Source of the DNA: an uncultured Eubacteriales bacterium
GTDB taxonomy: Bacteria; Bacillota; Clostridia; TANB77; CAG-508
NCBI GenBank assembly: GCA_949840345.1
Contig: CATKWX010000019.1
Location: 1 to 34,063 of the forward strand
Direction: 5' to 3'
DNA length: 34,063 bases
The position numbers and the translations under genes are program-made. The notes beneath the pieces were generated by a model. That model was not told the DNA's origin. It was given only the letters and a program-made list of their open reading frames with translations, and did not search any database. Of this stretch, positions 8,748 to 18,521 are shown in pieces. Each line of letters begins with the position of its first letter. The first letter of the stretch is position 1.

Positions 8748-8802
8748 AATAATCTACTCCTAAATTTATAGAATAATAGAGGGAGCTTTTGTCTATTATT
8801 AT
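8737..8802 (-). repeat. Leader/promoter repeat, copy 2
   Basis: Second copy of the leader found at 7557-7623, with its 30-nt identical block at 8737-8766. The minus strand reads TAGACAAAAGCTCC, an AT-rich -10 region, TAGGAGTAGATTATT and the ATG of the 78-aa fragment. A similar TAGACAAAAACTCC lies upstream of the MFS gene (around 12565-12580), suggesting a shared promoter type. Confidence 0.7.
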
Positions 8803-8862
8803 CTCCATTTTAACTAATATTTTCTTCTTAATTTATATCACAAATCATATCAAAATCAAGCA

Positions 8863-10233
8863 TTATATGTATTCTTTTAGTTCTAACACTGTCACGCACT
8901 CCACGTGGCTTGTGTATGGGAACATATCCACTGGTTGTACTTGCTTTAATTCATATTTTTCTTCTAATAAACGTATATCTCTTGCTAAAGTTGCAGGATT
9001 ACAACTTACATATACAATTTTTTGTGGTTCTACTTTTAGCAAAGTTTCTATTGTTATATTGTCACAACCCTTTCTTGGTGGGTCAATAAACACTACATCT
9101 GCTGAAATGTTTCTTTTTTCAATTAATTTAGGTAATATTTTTTCTACTTCTCCTGCAAAAAACTCTGTATTTTCTACATTGTTTAATTTTGCGTTTTCTT
9201 TTGCATCTTCTATAGCCTCAGGTATTACTTCTATTCCATAAACTTTTTTAGCTTTGTCTGATGCAAATATTCCTATTGTTCCTATTCCACAGTACAAATC
9301 AAATATTGTTTCTTTTGCTGTTAAATTTGCATATTCTATTGCCTTATTATATAAAACTTCGGTTTGAAGCGGATTTACTTGGTAGAAGGATAATGGAGAT
9401 ATTTTAAACTTGTAATCTCCTAACAAATCGTAAATATATCCATTTCCATATATTACTTTGTTTTTATTACCTAATATCACATTTGTGTTTTTTTCATTAT
9501 AATTTTTAACTATTGTTTTTATTTCTGGATATTTCTTTGTTAATTCCTCTACAAACTTATTTTCATTATTGAACTTATCATTATTCACAACAAGTGTTAC
9601 CATAATCTGATTAGTCTTTATTCCAATTCTTATAACTATATGCCTTAAAGTTCCATTGTTTGTTTTTTCATTATATGGCTTTATATTGTTTTTAACTGCA
9701 AATTCAAATATATCCTTTGCAATTTCAGAACACTTTTCATTTTGTATAAAACAATTTTGTTTTGTTCTAATTATATTATGAGTTCTCCCAGAATAAATTC
9801 CCATTACAGGTTTTTCGTCTTTATCATACCCCACTGGATATTGTAATTTATTTCTGTAATATAGTGGCGCTTCCATTCCTATAGTATTTTTAACTTCAAT
9901 ATTCCTATGTAATTCTTTATATAAGCAATTTTTAACTATATTTGCTTTTATATTTAAAGTTTCTTCATAATTAATGTGCCTTAATGTGCAACCTCCACAT
10001 TTTGAAAAAGTTCCACAGTCTACATTATTTCTATCTTTAGATGCGCTTATTATCTCTAATATTTTACCATAAGCAAATGACTTCGTTACCTTTAATATTA
10101 ATATCTTTATCTTTTCTCCCTTAATTGCACCTTGAATAAATATTGTAAAATCATTTATTTTAGCAATTCCCTCTCCATCGTATCCGTTATCTATTATATC
10201 TACAATATATTCTTGATTTTTTTGTATTTTCAT
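8863..10233 (-). CDS. rlmD: 23S rRNA (uracil-5-)-methyltransferase, RlmD/RlmCD type
   Basis: 456 residues. An N-terminal TRAM-like RNA-binding domain (1-60) is followed by the 4Fe-4S cysteines C73, C79, C82 and C161. The SAM motif FDLYCGIGT is at 311-319, FIDPPRKGCD at 382-391, the nucleophile C411 in YVSCNPATLARD, and the general-base region HVECVTVLEL at 443-452. It methylates a uridine C5 in 23S rRNA using SAM. Firmicutes homologues may modify one or two uridines, so the exact position is not certain. ATG with TAGGAG eight nt upstream. A fragment of its 3' end is duplicated at 8441. Confidence 0.93.
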   Translation of the reverse strand: MKIQKNQEYIVDIIDNGYDGEGIAKINDFTIFIQGAIKGEKIKILILKVTKSFAYGKILEIISASKDRNNVDCGTFSKCGGCTLRHINYEETLNIKANIVKNCLYKELHRNIEVKNTIGMEAPLYYRNKLQYPVGYDKDEKPVMGIYSGRTHNIIRTKQNCFIQNEKCSEIAKDIFEFAVKNNIKPYNEKTNNGTLRHIVIRIGIKTNQIMVTLVVNNDKFNNENKFVEELTKKYPEIKTIVKNYNEKNTNVILGNKNKVIYGNGYIYDLLGDYKFKISPLSFYQVNPLQTEVLYNKAIEYANLTAKETIFDLYCGIGTIGIFASDKAKKVYGIEVIPEAIEDAKENAKLNNVENTEFFAGEVEKILPKLIEKRNISADVVFIDPPRKGCDNITIETLLKVEPQKIVYVSCNPATLARDIRLLEEKYELKQVQPVDMFPYTSHVECVTVLELKEYI

Positions 10234-10313
10234 AAAATTACTCCTAAAACAATTTATATAATTATATCATTGTTATACACACTATATCAAGCAAAAAAAT
10301 ACAATTTTGGCAC

Positions 10314-10364
10314 AAAAAGCAGAATATCACTCTCCTTTATAAAGTTGAGTGACATTCTGCTTTT
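10314..10364 (-). terminator. Terminator after the 225-aa cassette gene
   Basis: Imperfect stem AAAGCAGAATGTCACTC / GAGTGATATTCTGCTTT with T-runs on both sides. It begins seven nt after the stop of the 225-aa gene and could serve both strands. Confidence 0.85.
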
Positions 10365-10370
10365 GAATGA

Positions 10371-11048
10371 TTATCCAAAGATAATTTTTTGTACTTCCGG
10401 TGTGCAAGCCTTGATTTTCTGCTTGTTGATTTTCTCATAGTTGTAGTTCTTTTTCTCGGTGTCCATGTAGTTAAGAAACCACAGGAACGGAACTTTAGTC
10501 CAACTTGTAGAAAATTCAAATGCATCTGAAACGGCGTCGAGATGAAAACGGAAACCTTCTCTTACATCTACATCAAAGTGCATTGTACCATTTCCATTGC
10601 CACTATATGAGCAACCATTTAATGCGTCCCACTGCTTTCCCTCAAGTGTTTTATTGATTTTAACTTCGCCGTAGACCTTTGCACTATTTACAGTCTTTCC
10701 ATCAAATGATTCAGCGTGAAGTATCAGTCCTTTTTCTTCATGGAAGAAAATGATTTCCTCTTCTTCAATGCATTTTTTATCCGAATATCCAGTACCTATA
10801 AATTTCTGACAAAAGCCACACTTGAAGCCGTATGCTCTCGCAATCTCAATAAAATACTGCCATGTAATACCGTAGTGTGTATCGCCGATGCTCTCAAGGG
10901 GTTCCCTTTTAGACTGATTTGCCGGCATTACAAGTCCTAATACTGATTTGCCATCTTCAACATCCCCGTCTTTATGCCGTTTACCAATTAAGTCTTCAGC
11001 AGTCGCTACAGGGTCAAAGTTTAAAATGTTCTTTGTTGTTTCATTCAT
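10371..11048 (-). CDS. Hypothetical protein, 225 aa, codon-atypical cassette gene
   Basis: Not recognised. It is a soluble protein with a CGFCQKF segment (about residues 75-81), a beta-rich middle, and an aromatic C-terminal part (FSTSWTKVPFLWFLNYMD). Codons are richer in GC than neighbours: TTC, CTC, CTG, AAG, CCG and CGT are common. An in-frame CGG (10977-10979) stands for Arg in GKRHKD; a +1 shift there would end the protein early, so this gene follows the standard code, unlike host-like genes. ATG follows GGAGG by 9 nt. It is a single-gene unit with its own promoter and terminator. Confidence 0.75.
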   Translation of the reverse strand: MNETTKNILNFDPVATAEDLIGKRHKDGDVEDGKSVLGLVMPANQSKREPLESIGDTHYGITWQYFIEIARAYGFKCGFCQKFIGTGYSDKKCIEEEEIIFFHEEKGLILHAESFDGKTVNSAKVYGEVKINKTLEGKQWDALNGCSYSGNGNGTMHFDVDVREGFRFHLDAVSDAFEFSTSWTKVPFLWFLNYMDTEKKNYNYEKINKQKIKACTPEVQKIIFG

Positions 11049-11097
11049 AGTGAATTACCTCCAAAAATTTTTAATATAAATGTGTTATGCGTATAAT

Positions 11098-11114
11098 GTA
11101 AACGCGAGGTTTAC
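11098..11114 (-). promoter_or_regulatory. 5' UTR hairpin of the 225-aa gene
   Basis: GTAAAC-GCGAG-GTTTAC, a perfect 6-bp stem in the leader about 50 nt before the start codon. It could stabilise the message. Similar small hairpins lie in the leaders of two other cassette genes. Confidence 0.5.
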
Positions 11115-11145
11115 TGTACTTTGCCAATAGGCTTAGTATGTTTAT

Positions 11146-11174
11146 ATTATACAACATTTTACATAAAATTGCAA
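11146..11174 (-). promoter_or_regulatory. Sigma-A-type promoter of the 225-aa gene
   Basis: Minus strand TTGCAA, exactly 17 bp, TATAAT, about 100 nt before the ATG. Confidence 0.75.
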
Positions 11175-11196
11175 ATTTTAGTAAATATGTAGAAAT

Positions 11197-12493
11197 CTAA
11201 TTACTTTTTAATTCATCATATTTTCTCTCTTGTTTTGAATATTCTTCGGGTTTTAGACCAACTCTTACTTTCATATATTTTCCCATTAATATATACATTA
11301 TTGTAAATATTGTTCCTAATATTATCATACAGTAGGCAGTTGACATCTTGTTTAACAAAAATGATGCAATAATTCCCATTATTGCCGATACTATATTCAC
11401 AAATAGATTTTTTACTGCAAATATTTTTGTATCTATATCTTTGTTAGTAAAATTTCTAAAATATCTATCCATAATTGTATAAAATATTCCGTGTGCAAAT
11501 TTTCCTATCAAAAATAATAAAATAATGAATATTGTTAGAATAGGAATTTGTTTTGCTTTTAAACTTAATAAACCAGATATAATAACGCTAAATGATATCA
11601 TTAATGCCATTATAATTATAGATTTATTCTTAAATTTACTATTAAATTTATTTTGTTTTTTTGCTCCGAATAGCACTTGACGCACTATACATTGCAGCAG
11701 CAAAAGATATTATATATGCTGGAGTCCCTATATCTTGTAGAAGACTTGTTCTATAGCTTGTTAATATTGATAAGAAACTTGCTATTAATGCTGCTGATAA
11801 TATTAGTGCTTTTAATCTTTCTGATTTTAATATAAATTTAAACCCATCTTGTATATCTTTTATTTGTGTCTTTATTGTATTTTTAGTATTACTTTTATTG
11901 TTTTGTTTCTTTATAGGTTCTATATATAACATTGATATTATACTAACAATTATTAATGTAATTAAGCACAATATCATTGGAATATATCCATTTATTTCAA
12001 ATAAAAAGCCCCCAATAATTTTTGATATTGCACTTAAAATATAAAATCCTGAAGCGCCTTTGGCATTTATTTTTGCGAATATATTACTTTTGTATTCTGA
12101 TGGTGGAATGGATGCATTTAGTAAGCCCGGCTCTGCTATTTCTTTTATTGAAACAGCTAATGAAGATATAAATTTCGCTAAAATCAAGTCAAATAAATTC
12201 CCAGTCATCATAAACATTAATAAATAGAAACAATTTAATATATTTCCTAATATTATGCTATTTTTTCTGCCTAGAAATTCTACTATTACATTTGCTGGTA
12301 TCTGTATAAATATTCCAAATAGATATTTAATCGAATTTGCCAAGACTACATCGGCTGCACTTAGATTTTTTATTTGTGTTAAAAATAAAAAATCTATTGA
12401 ATAATAGAATAAATAATCCCAAGCTAATTTTTTATATGTTGGAAACAATTTCATATTTCTTTTTCTCATTTGTATATCTGTATCTTTTGACAT
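11197..12493 (-). CDS. MFS transporter, joined by +1 shift at CGG
   Basis: Two overlapping pieces make one 431-residue major facilitator protein. The N-terminal piece has about seven hydrophobic segments (LAWDYLFYYSIDFLFL, GIFIQIPANVIVEFLGRKNS with the MFS loop-2/3 GRK pattern, LILAKFISSLAVS) and a central basic linker (KKQNNKSNTKN). At CGG 11666-11668 the zero frame soon ends; skipping the C gives GAKKQNKFNSKFKNK and five more helices. Length and helix number then fit the family. ATG at 12493 follows GGAGG by 7 nt. A TAGACAAAAACTCC promoter-like motif lies upstream. Substrate unknown. Confidence 0.82.
11666..11668 (-). other. CGG +1 recoding site (MFS gene)
   Basis: Zero frame: ATT CGG AGC AAA AAA ACA AAA TAA. 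Skipping the C: ATT GGA GCA AAA AAA CAA (I-G-A-K-K-Q), which continues to the natural C-terminus. A run of seven A lies just beyond, but the CGG position explains the shift equally well and matches all other sites. Confidence 0.78.
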
Positions 12494-12596
12494 TCGTATG
12501 CCTCCGTATTTTATTCTAATGGCTACTACTTCTCTTATAAAACCTATAGTATGCAAGAGGTCGGAGTTTTTGTCTAATAGTGATTAAGTAAAAATT

Positions 12597-12676
12597 AAGA
12601 GTGAATAGTGAAAAGTACAAACTTGCCTTTTTATTTTCTATATAAGCTAGTAAAATACTCTTAACTATTCACTCTT
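12597..12676. repeat. Inverted repeat downstream of tRNA-Leu
   Basis: AAGAGTGAATAGT (12597-12609) and its exact complement (12664-12676) enclose about 54 bp. A related ATTCACTATTAATTCTTC segment occurs near 13498. Next to the tRNA, CTTGCCGTTAGGCAAG forms a further hairpin without a T-tract. Confidence 0.6.
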
Positions 12677-12705
12677 ATTTCTTCACTCTTGCCGTTAGGC
12701 AAGTT

Positions 12706-12788
12706 TGGTGCGGATGAGAGGACTTGAACCCCCACCCTTTCGGACTAGATCCTAAGTCTAGCGCGTCTGCCAGTTTCGCCACATCCGC
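12706..12788 (-). tRNA. tRNA-Leu, anticodon UAG
   Basis: Acceptor GCGGATG pairs with CATCCGC, then discriminator A and an encoded CCA. The D-arm is TGGCGAAACTGGCA. The anticodon stem CTAGA/TCTAG holds loop CTTAGGA, giving anticodon TAG (reads CUA and wobble partners). The T-arm is GGGGGTTCAAGTCC, and the long variable arm (TCCGAAAGGG) is the class II hallmark of Leu. It stands alone between the MFS and guanylate-kinase-like genes. Confidence 0.95.
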
Positions 12789-12843
12789 ATTTGTTAATAT
12801 TAACAATACTTATATTAGCATATTTTATTATGCTATGTCAAGA

Positions 12844-13374
12844 TTAAATTGATACTTTTTCTATTATTTCTTTTACTGCTTTATCTATATTTATATTTTC
12901 CACAACAAAATCAGCAATTTCTCTTGCTCTTGCAAATTTTTCTCTATCTATTTTTATTCGTGTTTGTATGCTATCAATAGAATCTCCTCTATCCTTCATT
13001 CTTTTTATTCTTTCTTGCTCATTTACATATACATATATTGTTGTTATTTTTGCATTTTCCATATTTAATTCTTTTGCTCTGTTTTTTATATCAGCAATAG
13101 AATCTACTATTGAAATGCATACTCCATTTTCTTTTAAAGAATTGGTAGAAATGCCATAGTATTCTCCATTAAATTCTGCACGTTGTAGAAGTTCTCCATT
13201 GTTCCACATTTTGTTAAATTCTTCCTTGGTTATGAATTTATATTCTTCTATATTTTCCTCATTTTCTCTTGGTTTTCTTGTTGTGTGGTTTATTGCTTTT
13301 TCATAACCTAATTCTACTAATTTGTTTAATATCGTGGTCTTACCAGAACCACTTTCTCCAATCAATATTATCAT
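12844..13374 (-). CDS. Guanylate-kinase-like P-loop kinase
   Basis: 176 residues from the ATG at 13374, preceded by AAAGGA. A longer in-frame extension upstream is repeat DNA and was rejected. P-loop GESGSGKTT (about 6-14), NHTTRKPRENE (about 35-45, the guanylate-kinase TTRxPRxxE GMP-binding motif), FITKEEF and EYYGIS follow the family order, with the lid ERIKRMKDRGDS near 130. It phosphorylates GMP/dGMP or a related nucleotide. It is slightly shorter than housekeeping Gmk (about 200), so it may be a specialised paralogue. Its 5' flank is a cluster of CCCCTACA palindromes. Confidence 0.85.
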   Translation of the reverse strand: MIILIGESGSGKTTILNKLVELGYEKAINHTTRKPRENEENIEEYKFITKEEFNKMWNNGELLQRAEFNGEYYGISTNSLKENGVCISIVDSIADIKNRAKELNMENAKITTIYVYVNEQERIKRMKDRGDSIDSIQTRIKIDREKFARAREIADFVVENINIDKAVKEIIEKVSI

Positions 13375-13396
13375 TTGAGATTCCTTTCTGTATTTT

Positions 13397-13562
13397 TTGG
13401 GTCGGTCAAGACCGACCCCTACAAATATTAAGGGCACAGTGGTGTCACAAGATACGGGTATTCCCACAAACGGTGCCCCTACAAATAATTATTCATTATT
13501 CACTATTAATTCTTCATTCGGTACCTGCTTCGTAGATAATCTCCCGCCTGTGCCCCTACAAA
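13397..13562. repeat. Cluster of TGTAGGGG-type palindromic repeats
   Basis: Three units in a row: GGGTCGGTC-AA-GACCGACCC-CTACA; a longer unit from GGGCACAGTGGTGT to GGTGCCCCTACA; and a partial unit ending TGTGCCCCTACA. The last one supplies the TAG stop of the GNAT/ATP-grasp gene. No gene lies between 13375 and 13555. Confidence 0.8.
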
Positions 13563-14929
13563 TTTAAATATTCATATATATTACTTTTGTATTCGTTTAA
13601 ACAAGCCATTCTCATATCTTCGTCTAGTTTTTCTAAATTCATATGTGGCGAATTGTCTTCTATTTCTAGCAATATTAACTCGTCATTTTCTAATTTTAAA
13701 AAGTCTATTCTTTGAAATCCATATTTTAATCCTGATTCTTTTGCAAATTCACAGGTTAATTGTTTATCTTTCTCGTTTAAAGTAATTAAATGAGGTTGTG
13801 GGTAATCTGGGTATTTTGATGGTGTATATTCATATACATACATTAGCTTTTGTCCTATAAAATAACATTGTACTTCTGATTTGAATTTTAGTTTGGGTTG
13901 TATTAAATATCCCTCTTTAAATTCTTTTTCTAAATCTTCGGCTTTTACTATTTTTTGACCAATTCCACTACCAAAGGAATTATTATCTTTTAAAACATAT
14001 TCTTTTACTTTTTCAAATTTGTTTATATCTTCTATTTTGTCTACAGTTGGTATTACTCGTTTTCCTTGTTTAAACAATTCACATAAATATTGCTTTCATA
14101 TGCCATCTAATCCAATTAAATTTACTGTTTTTATGTCTTTTGCAGATAGTCTTTTCTTTAATATATCATTCTTTTCTTTGAAGTAACTAGTATCTTTTCC
14201 AACTTCTACCCAAGTATCTCTCCTTAATATAATATCAAACTTTTCATCTAATTCTTCTTCATAATCTACCCATTTTATTGTTACTCTATGTCCATCTTCT
14301 CTAAATGCAGTTGCAATATATGCATCTTCTATAAACTCTTCATTTTCTGTGTTTGATAATATTAAAATATTGTATTTATCTTTCCACATATCATTTCCAT
14401 ACGCTTCGTCTTCTATATCTTCTTTTATATTAGCAAATCTATCGTTCCATTTTTCTACTTCGTTATTACATAAACTGTATGTATAAATAAGGCAATTTCC
14501 ATTATAGTTGTAATCATCTTTATTATTATATTTTTCATATATTTGCATAACACTTCTATATAATGGCCTTGCTGTAGATGTTCCATTATCGTTAGTATAT
14601 AATCTGAAATATTTTTTTCCAAATTGTTTTGCTTTCTCTATTGTGTCTAACAAAATCTGTCTTCCATACCCTTTACTTCTAAACTCTGGCAAAACTCCAA
14701 ACCATCCAAGCCAAATTGATTCGTCATCTTTTTCGTTATGAGAATATAACCCTGTTATTCCAACTGGTATGTTATTATGTTTTGCAATATAATACATTTC
14801 TGTTTTATATTTATTGTCTATTGAATATTTGTAATGCTCATAAGCACAAGCATTTGGAAATATAGTGTATTGTATTGATGTGGCTAGGTTTATGTTTGTT
14901 TTACCTATTAATTCATATTCTAATTGCAT
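13556..14929 (-). CDS. GNAT-ATP-grasp fusion protein interrupted by one in-frame TGA
   Basis: Residues 1-165 are a GNAT acetyltransferase (WLGWFGVLPEFRSKGYGRQIL carries the RxxGxG acetyl-CoA loop). About 185-277 resemble a pre-ATP-grasp domain. After a TGA at 14096-14098 the same frame stays open for 180 codons encoding an ATP-grasp C-terminus (VIPTVD, SFGSGIG glycine loop, metal-binding EIEDNSPHMNLE). No frameshift is involved. The only possible restart, a TTG 21 nt later, has no ribosome site. Total length with the TGA read is 457. TGA could be a nonsense mutation, read-through or reassignment. The stop TAG comes from a flanking repeat. Substrate unknown. Confidence 0.7.
14096..14098 (-). 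other. In-frame TGA inside the GNAT-ATP-grasp frame
   Basis: Context GGC ATA TGA AAG CAA TAT. Upstream DGI and downstream KQYLCELFKQGKRVIPT read as one domain across the TGA. Confidence 0.6.
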
Positions 14930-14958
14930 TTTTGCTCCTTTCTATTGGGTAAATTCGT

Positions 14959-15042
14959 TGTAGAACGGAACGACGAGGGCGTCGTTCCCTACAGTAGTAA
15001 ATTCTTTGTTGTAGGGGTCGCCTAAGGACGCCGACCCCTACA
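14959..15042. repeat. Two TGTAGGGG-family palindromes
   Basis: GGAACGACG-AGGG-CGTCGTTCC-CTACA (14959-14993) and TGTAGGGGTCG...CGACCCCTACA (15010-15042). The second overlaps the dnaE 3' end and provides its TAG stop. Confidence 0.85.
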
Positions 15043-18000
15043 TTATTTTTATGTTTTCTTGTCCTACGATTTCTTGTAATTCGCTAAATATTGCATCTGT
15101 TAGGTATATTCCTCCTGCTGGTTTTTCTTCATTTTCTGTAATTATAATTAGTTGTATATTGTTTTTATCTCCTGTGAAGAATTTTAGTGCTCCTCTTAAT
15201 TTGTTTTTTCTTTCTTCATCTAAGTCTGAAATGTTTATTTTTAGCGATTTTCTTGCTTCTGTTTTTTCACCATTTTCACTTTTTAATTCCTTTATATTGT
15301 TTGCAACTATTTTTATATCGTCATCTTCTCTTATACTAAGTCTTCCTTCAACTAGCACAATGTTATCTTGTAGTAATAATCCTGAGGACTTATTGTAACA
15401 ACTATCAAATACAATTATTTCGCAACTTCCATATAAATCTTCAATTGTTACAAATGCCATTATAGTATTATTTTTAGTGTATTTTTTCTTTACAGATGTA
15501 ACAATTCCTGCATATTTTACCATTTGTCCATCTTTTTGTAAATTGTTTTCTTCTTGCATTTCCAACATTTGCATTGTATTTATATTAGTTTTAGCTTCTA
15601 TTTCGTTTCTTAATTTACTCAATGGGTGCCCAGATATGTAAATTCCAAGCATTTCTTTTTCCATTGATAATAGCTCTTTATCGTTATATTCTGGCATTTC
15701 TACAAAATTGTATTTAATATTATCTAATTTTTCTTCTTCTAGCTGTAAATCGAACATTGTTACTTGTCCTGCTAAACTTCTCTTTGCAGAGTTATTTATT
15801 GTATCTAATATTCCTTCAAAAGATGCTACTAATGTACTTCTTGTTTGTCCAAATTCGTCAAATGCCCCTGCTTTTATTAAAGATTCTATACACTTTTTAT
15901 TTACAGTTTCTGACTGTATTCTCTCGCAAAAATCTGTGAAACTTGTATAGTCTCCGTTTTCTTTTCTTTCTTTTACTATTGCCTCTACTGCATTTGTTCC
16001 AACGTTTTTAACACTACCAAGTCCAAATCTTATTTGATTTCCATATACCGCAAATTTTGTATAACTCTTGTTTATACTAGGTTTTAATATTTCTATTCCA
16101 AGTTTTCTACACTCATCTATATATACTGGAACCTTGTCTAAATTTCCTAAAAAGCTGTTTAAAGTTGCTGCCATAAATTCAACTGGATAATATGCCTTTA
16201 AGTATGCTGTTCTATATGATACAACTGCATATGCAGCAGCATGAGATTTATTGAATGCATACTTTGCAAATTCTGCCATTTCATCAAATATTTTGTTTGC
16301 GTCTGCTTCGCTTATTCCGTTTCTAACACAACCCGGTATTACAATATTTCCGTCTTCATCGGTCTGCCCATTTATAAAGTATTCTCTCTCTTTTGCCATA
16401 ACATCAAGTTTTTTCTTTCCCATTGCACGTCTAACTAAATCTGCTCTACCTAATGAATACCCTGCTAAATCTCTAACTATTTGCATAACTTGCTCTTGGT
16501 ATACCATACAACCATAAGTTACATTCAATATTGGCTCTAATGCAGGATGTGTGTATTCTGCATGTTCCGGGTCTAATTTGTTTTTAATATATCTTGGAAT
16601 TTGATCCATTGGTCCGTGGTCTATATAGCGAAACACCAGCAATAATATCTTCTAGGCTATCTGGTTTTAATTCCTTCATAAAGTTTGTCATACCAGCACT
16701 TTCAAATTGGAATATCCCACAAGTTTTGCCTTCTGCCCATAATTTGTATACCTTTGGGTCGTTCATATCCTTATCAAATTCTACATCTATGTTTCTACAC
16801 TTTTTAACGAATTTTATTGCATCAGATATAACTGTTAAAGTTCTAAGTCCTAAAAAGTCCATTTTTAATAAGCCTAGTTCTTCTAGTATTGTCATAGTAT
16901 ACTGTGTAGAAATTGCTGTATCATTTAAATAAAGTGGCACATAGCTTACAACTGGGTCTTTTGTTATAACAATACCACAAGCGTGGGTTCCTGCTTGTCT
17001 TGGCATTCCTTCTAGTGCCATCGCTATATCTAATACTTTTTTGGTGGTTTCGTCTGTATCATATAACTCTTTTAATTCTCTATTCTGCTCTAATGCCTTT
17101 GCTATTGTAATGTGTATTTCAAAAGGTATCATTTTTGCCAATTTATCTATTTCTGCATATGGAACGTCCAGTACCCTTCCAACATCTCTTATTACCATTC
17201 TAGCTGCCATCGTTCCAAATGTTATAATTTGTGATACACGGTCTGCGCCATACTTTCTTGTAACATAGTCTATTACTTCGCCTCTTCTTTCGTAGCAAAA
17301 GTCTACGTCAAAATCTGGCATACTAATTCTTTCTGGGTTTAAAAATCTTTCAAACAGCAAATTATATTTTATAGGGTCTATATCTGTAATTCCTATTGCA
17401 TAAGCTGCAATAGAGCCTGCACCAGAGCCACGTCCGTGGTCCTACAGATATGTTTTGCGATTTTGCCCAATTTATATAGTCCCAAACAATAAGGTAATAA
17501 TCAACATACCCCATTTTTTCTATAACTGATATTTCGTATTCTAGTCTATCTGTAACCTCTTTTGATGGGTTTTCTCCATACCTTTCCTTTATTCCATCAT
17601 TACATAATTTTCTAAAATATTCTGCGTGTGTTTTAAATTCTTCTGGCACATCATAATTTGGTAATTTTGTTACACCGAATTCAAAGTCCATATTACATTT
17701 GTCTGCAATTTTTACAGTATTTTCTATAACCTCTGGTAAGTTTTTAAAATAATCGCTCATTTCTTCTGGCGATTTTACATAGAATTCGTCTACTGTCATT
17801 CTCATTCTGTCTTCGTCACTCATTTTTTTGCCAGTTTGAATACATAACAATACTTCGTGATTATACGCATCTTCTTTTTTTAAATAGTGGCAGTCGTTTG
17901 TCGCAACTAATGGGATATCTAATTCTCTTCCTATTTCTATTAGTTTTTGATTTGCTAAAACTTGCTCTCTCATTCCATTTGGTTGTAGTTCTAAGTAATA

Positions 18001-18507
18001 GTCTTCTCCAAATACGCCCTTATACCATTTTGCAACCTCTTTTGCTTTTTCCATATTTCCATTTAAAATCTCTTTGTTTACGCTTCCTGCTAAACACGCA
18101 CTTAGGCAGATTAAACCTTCATGATATTTCTCTAAAATTTCTAAATCTATTCTTGGCTTATAATAAAAACCTTCAGTAAAACCCATAGAAACTAAATTTG
18201 TTAGGTTTTTATATCCTTCATTATTCTTTGCAAGTAATATTAAATGTGCTGGGTGATTATCTATATTGGCTTCCTTTTGAAATCTGCTTCTTGGTGCAAC
18301 ATAAACCTCACAACCAATAATAGGTTTTATTCCTTGCTTTTTACATTCTTTATAAAACTCAACAGCACCAAACATAACTCCATGATCTGTTATTGCAATA
18401 GAGTCCATACCTAATTCTTTAACTCTTGCAACTAAATCTTTTATTCTATTAGCACCATCTAGCAAACTGTACTCTGTATGTGTATGCAAATGCACAAAAT
18501 TAGACAT
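15038..18507 (-). CDS. dnaE: DNA polymerase III subunit alpha, two +1 shifts at CGG
   Basis: Replicative polymerase. N-terminal PHP domain with HLHTHTEYSLLDGA (residues 6-19). The first reading frame ends after CGG 17434-17436; skipping C gives GPGRGSGAGSIAAY (Gly358) and runs into the palm with PDFDVDF (Asp about 398-402) and KMDFLGLRTLT (about 550). At CGG 16614-16616 a second skipped C restores RPGPMDQIP (Gly631); then come YQEQVM, FNKSHAAAYA and a C-terminal OB-fold region. Total 357 + 273 + 525 = 1155 residues, normal for DnaE. ATG follows AAGGAG by 7 nt, with a palindromic repeat just upstream of the ribosome site. An essential enzyme, so both shifts must be efficient. Confidence 0.93.
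16614..16616 (-). other. CGG +1 recoding site (dnaE, second)
   Basis: Zero frame AGA CCA CGG ACC AAT GGA; skipping C: AGA CCA GGA CCA ATG GAT (R-P-G-P-M-D), the invariant DnaE motif. Confidence 0.92.
17434..17436 (-). other. CGG +1 recoding site (dnaE, first)
   Basis: Zero frame GGA CCA CGG ACG TGG; skipping C: GGA CCA GGA CGT GGC TCT GGT (G-P-G-R-G-S-G), the invariant DnaE motif. Confidence 0.93.
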
Positions 18508-18521
18508 AATTTTCTCCTTTT

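Noticed and set aside
8789..9241. Plus-strand open frame over rlmD
   Set aside because: Antisense shadow of the rlmD coding sequence without ribosome site or protein-like composition.
11656..11662. Homopolymer (seven A) as the cause of the MFS frameshift
   Set aside because: A CGG lies just upstream in frame and explains the shift in the same way as nine other sites that have no homopolymer.
13375..13467. N-terminal extension of the 12844 guanylate-kinase-like protein
   Set aside because: The extra 31 residues come from palindromic repeat DNA, and the internal ATG has the ribosome site.
13397..13562. CRISPR array
   Set aside because: Repeats are palindromes of varying length without regular spacers, and no cas gene is seen.
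14075..14077. Independent start for the ATP-grasp half (TTG)
   Set aside because: No ribosome site and the ATP-grasp fold begins upstream of it.
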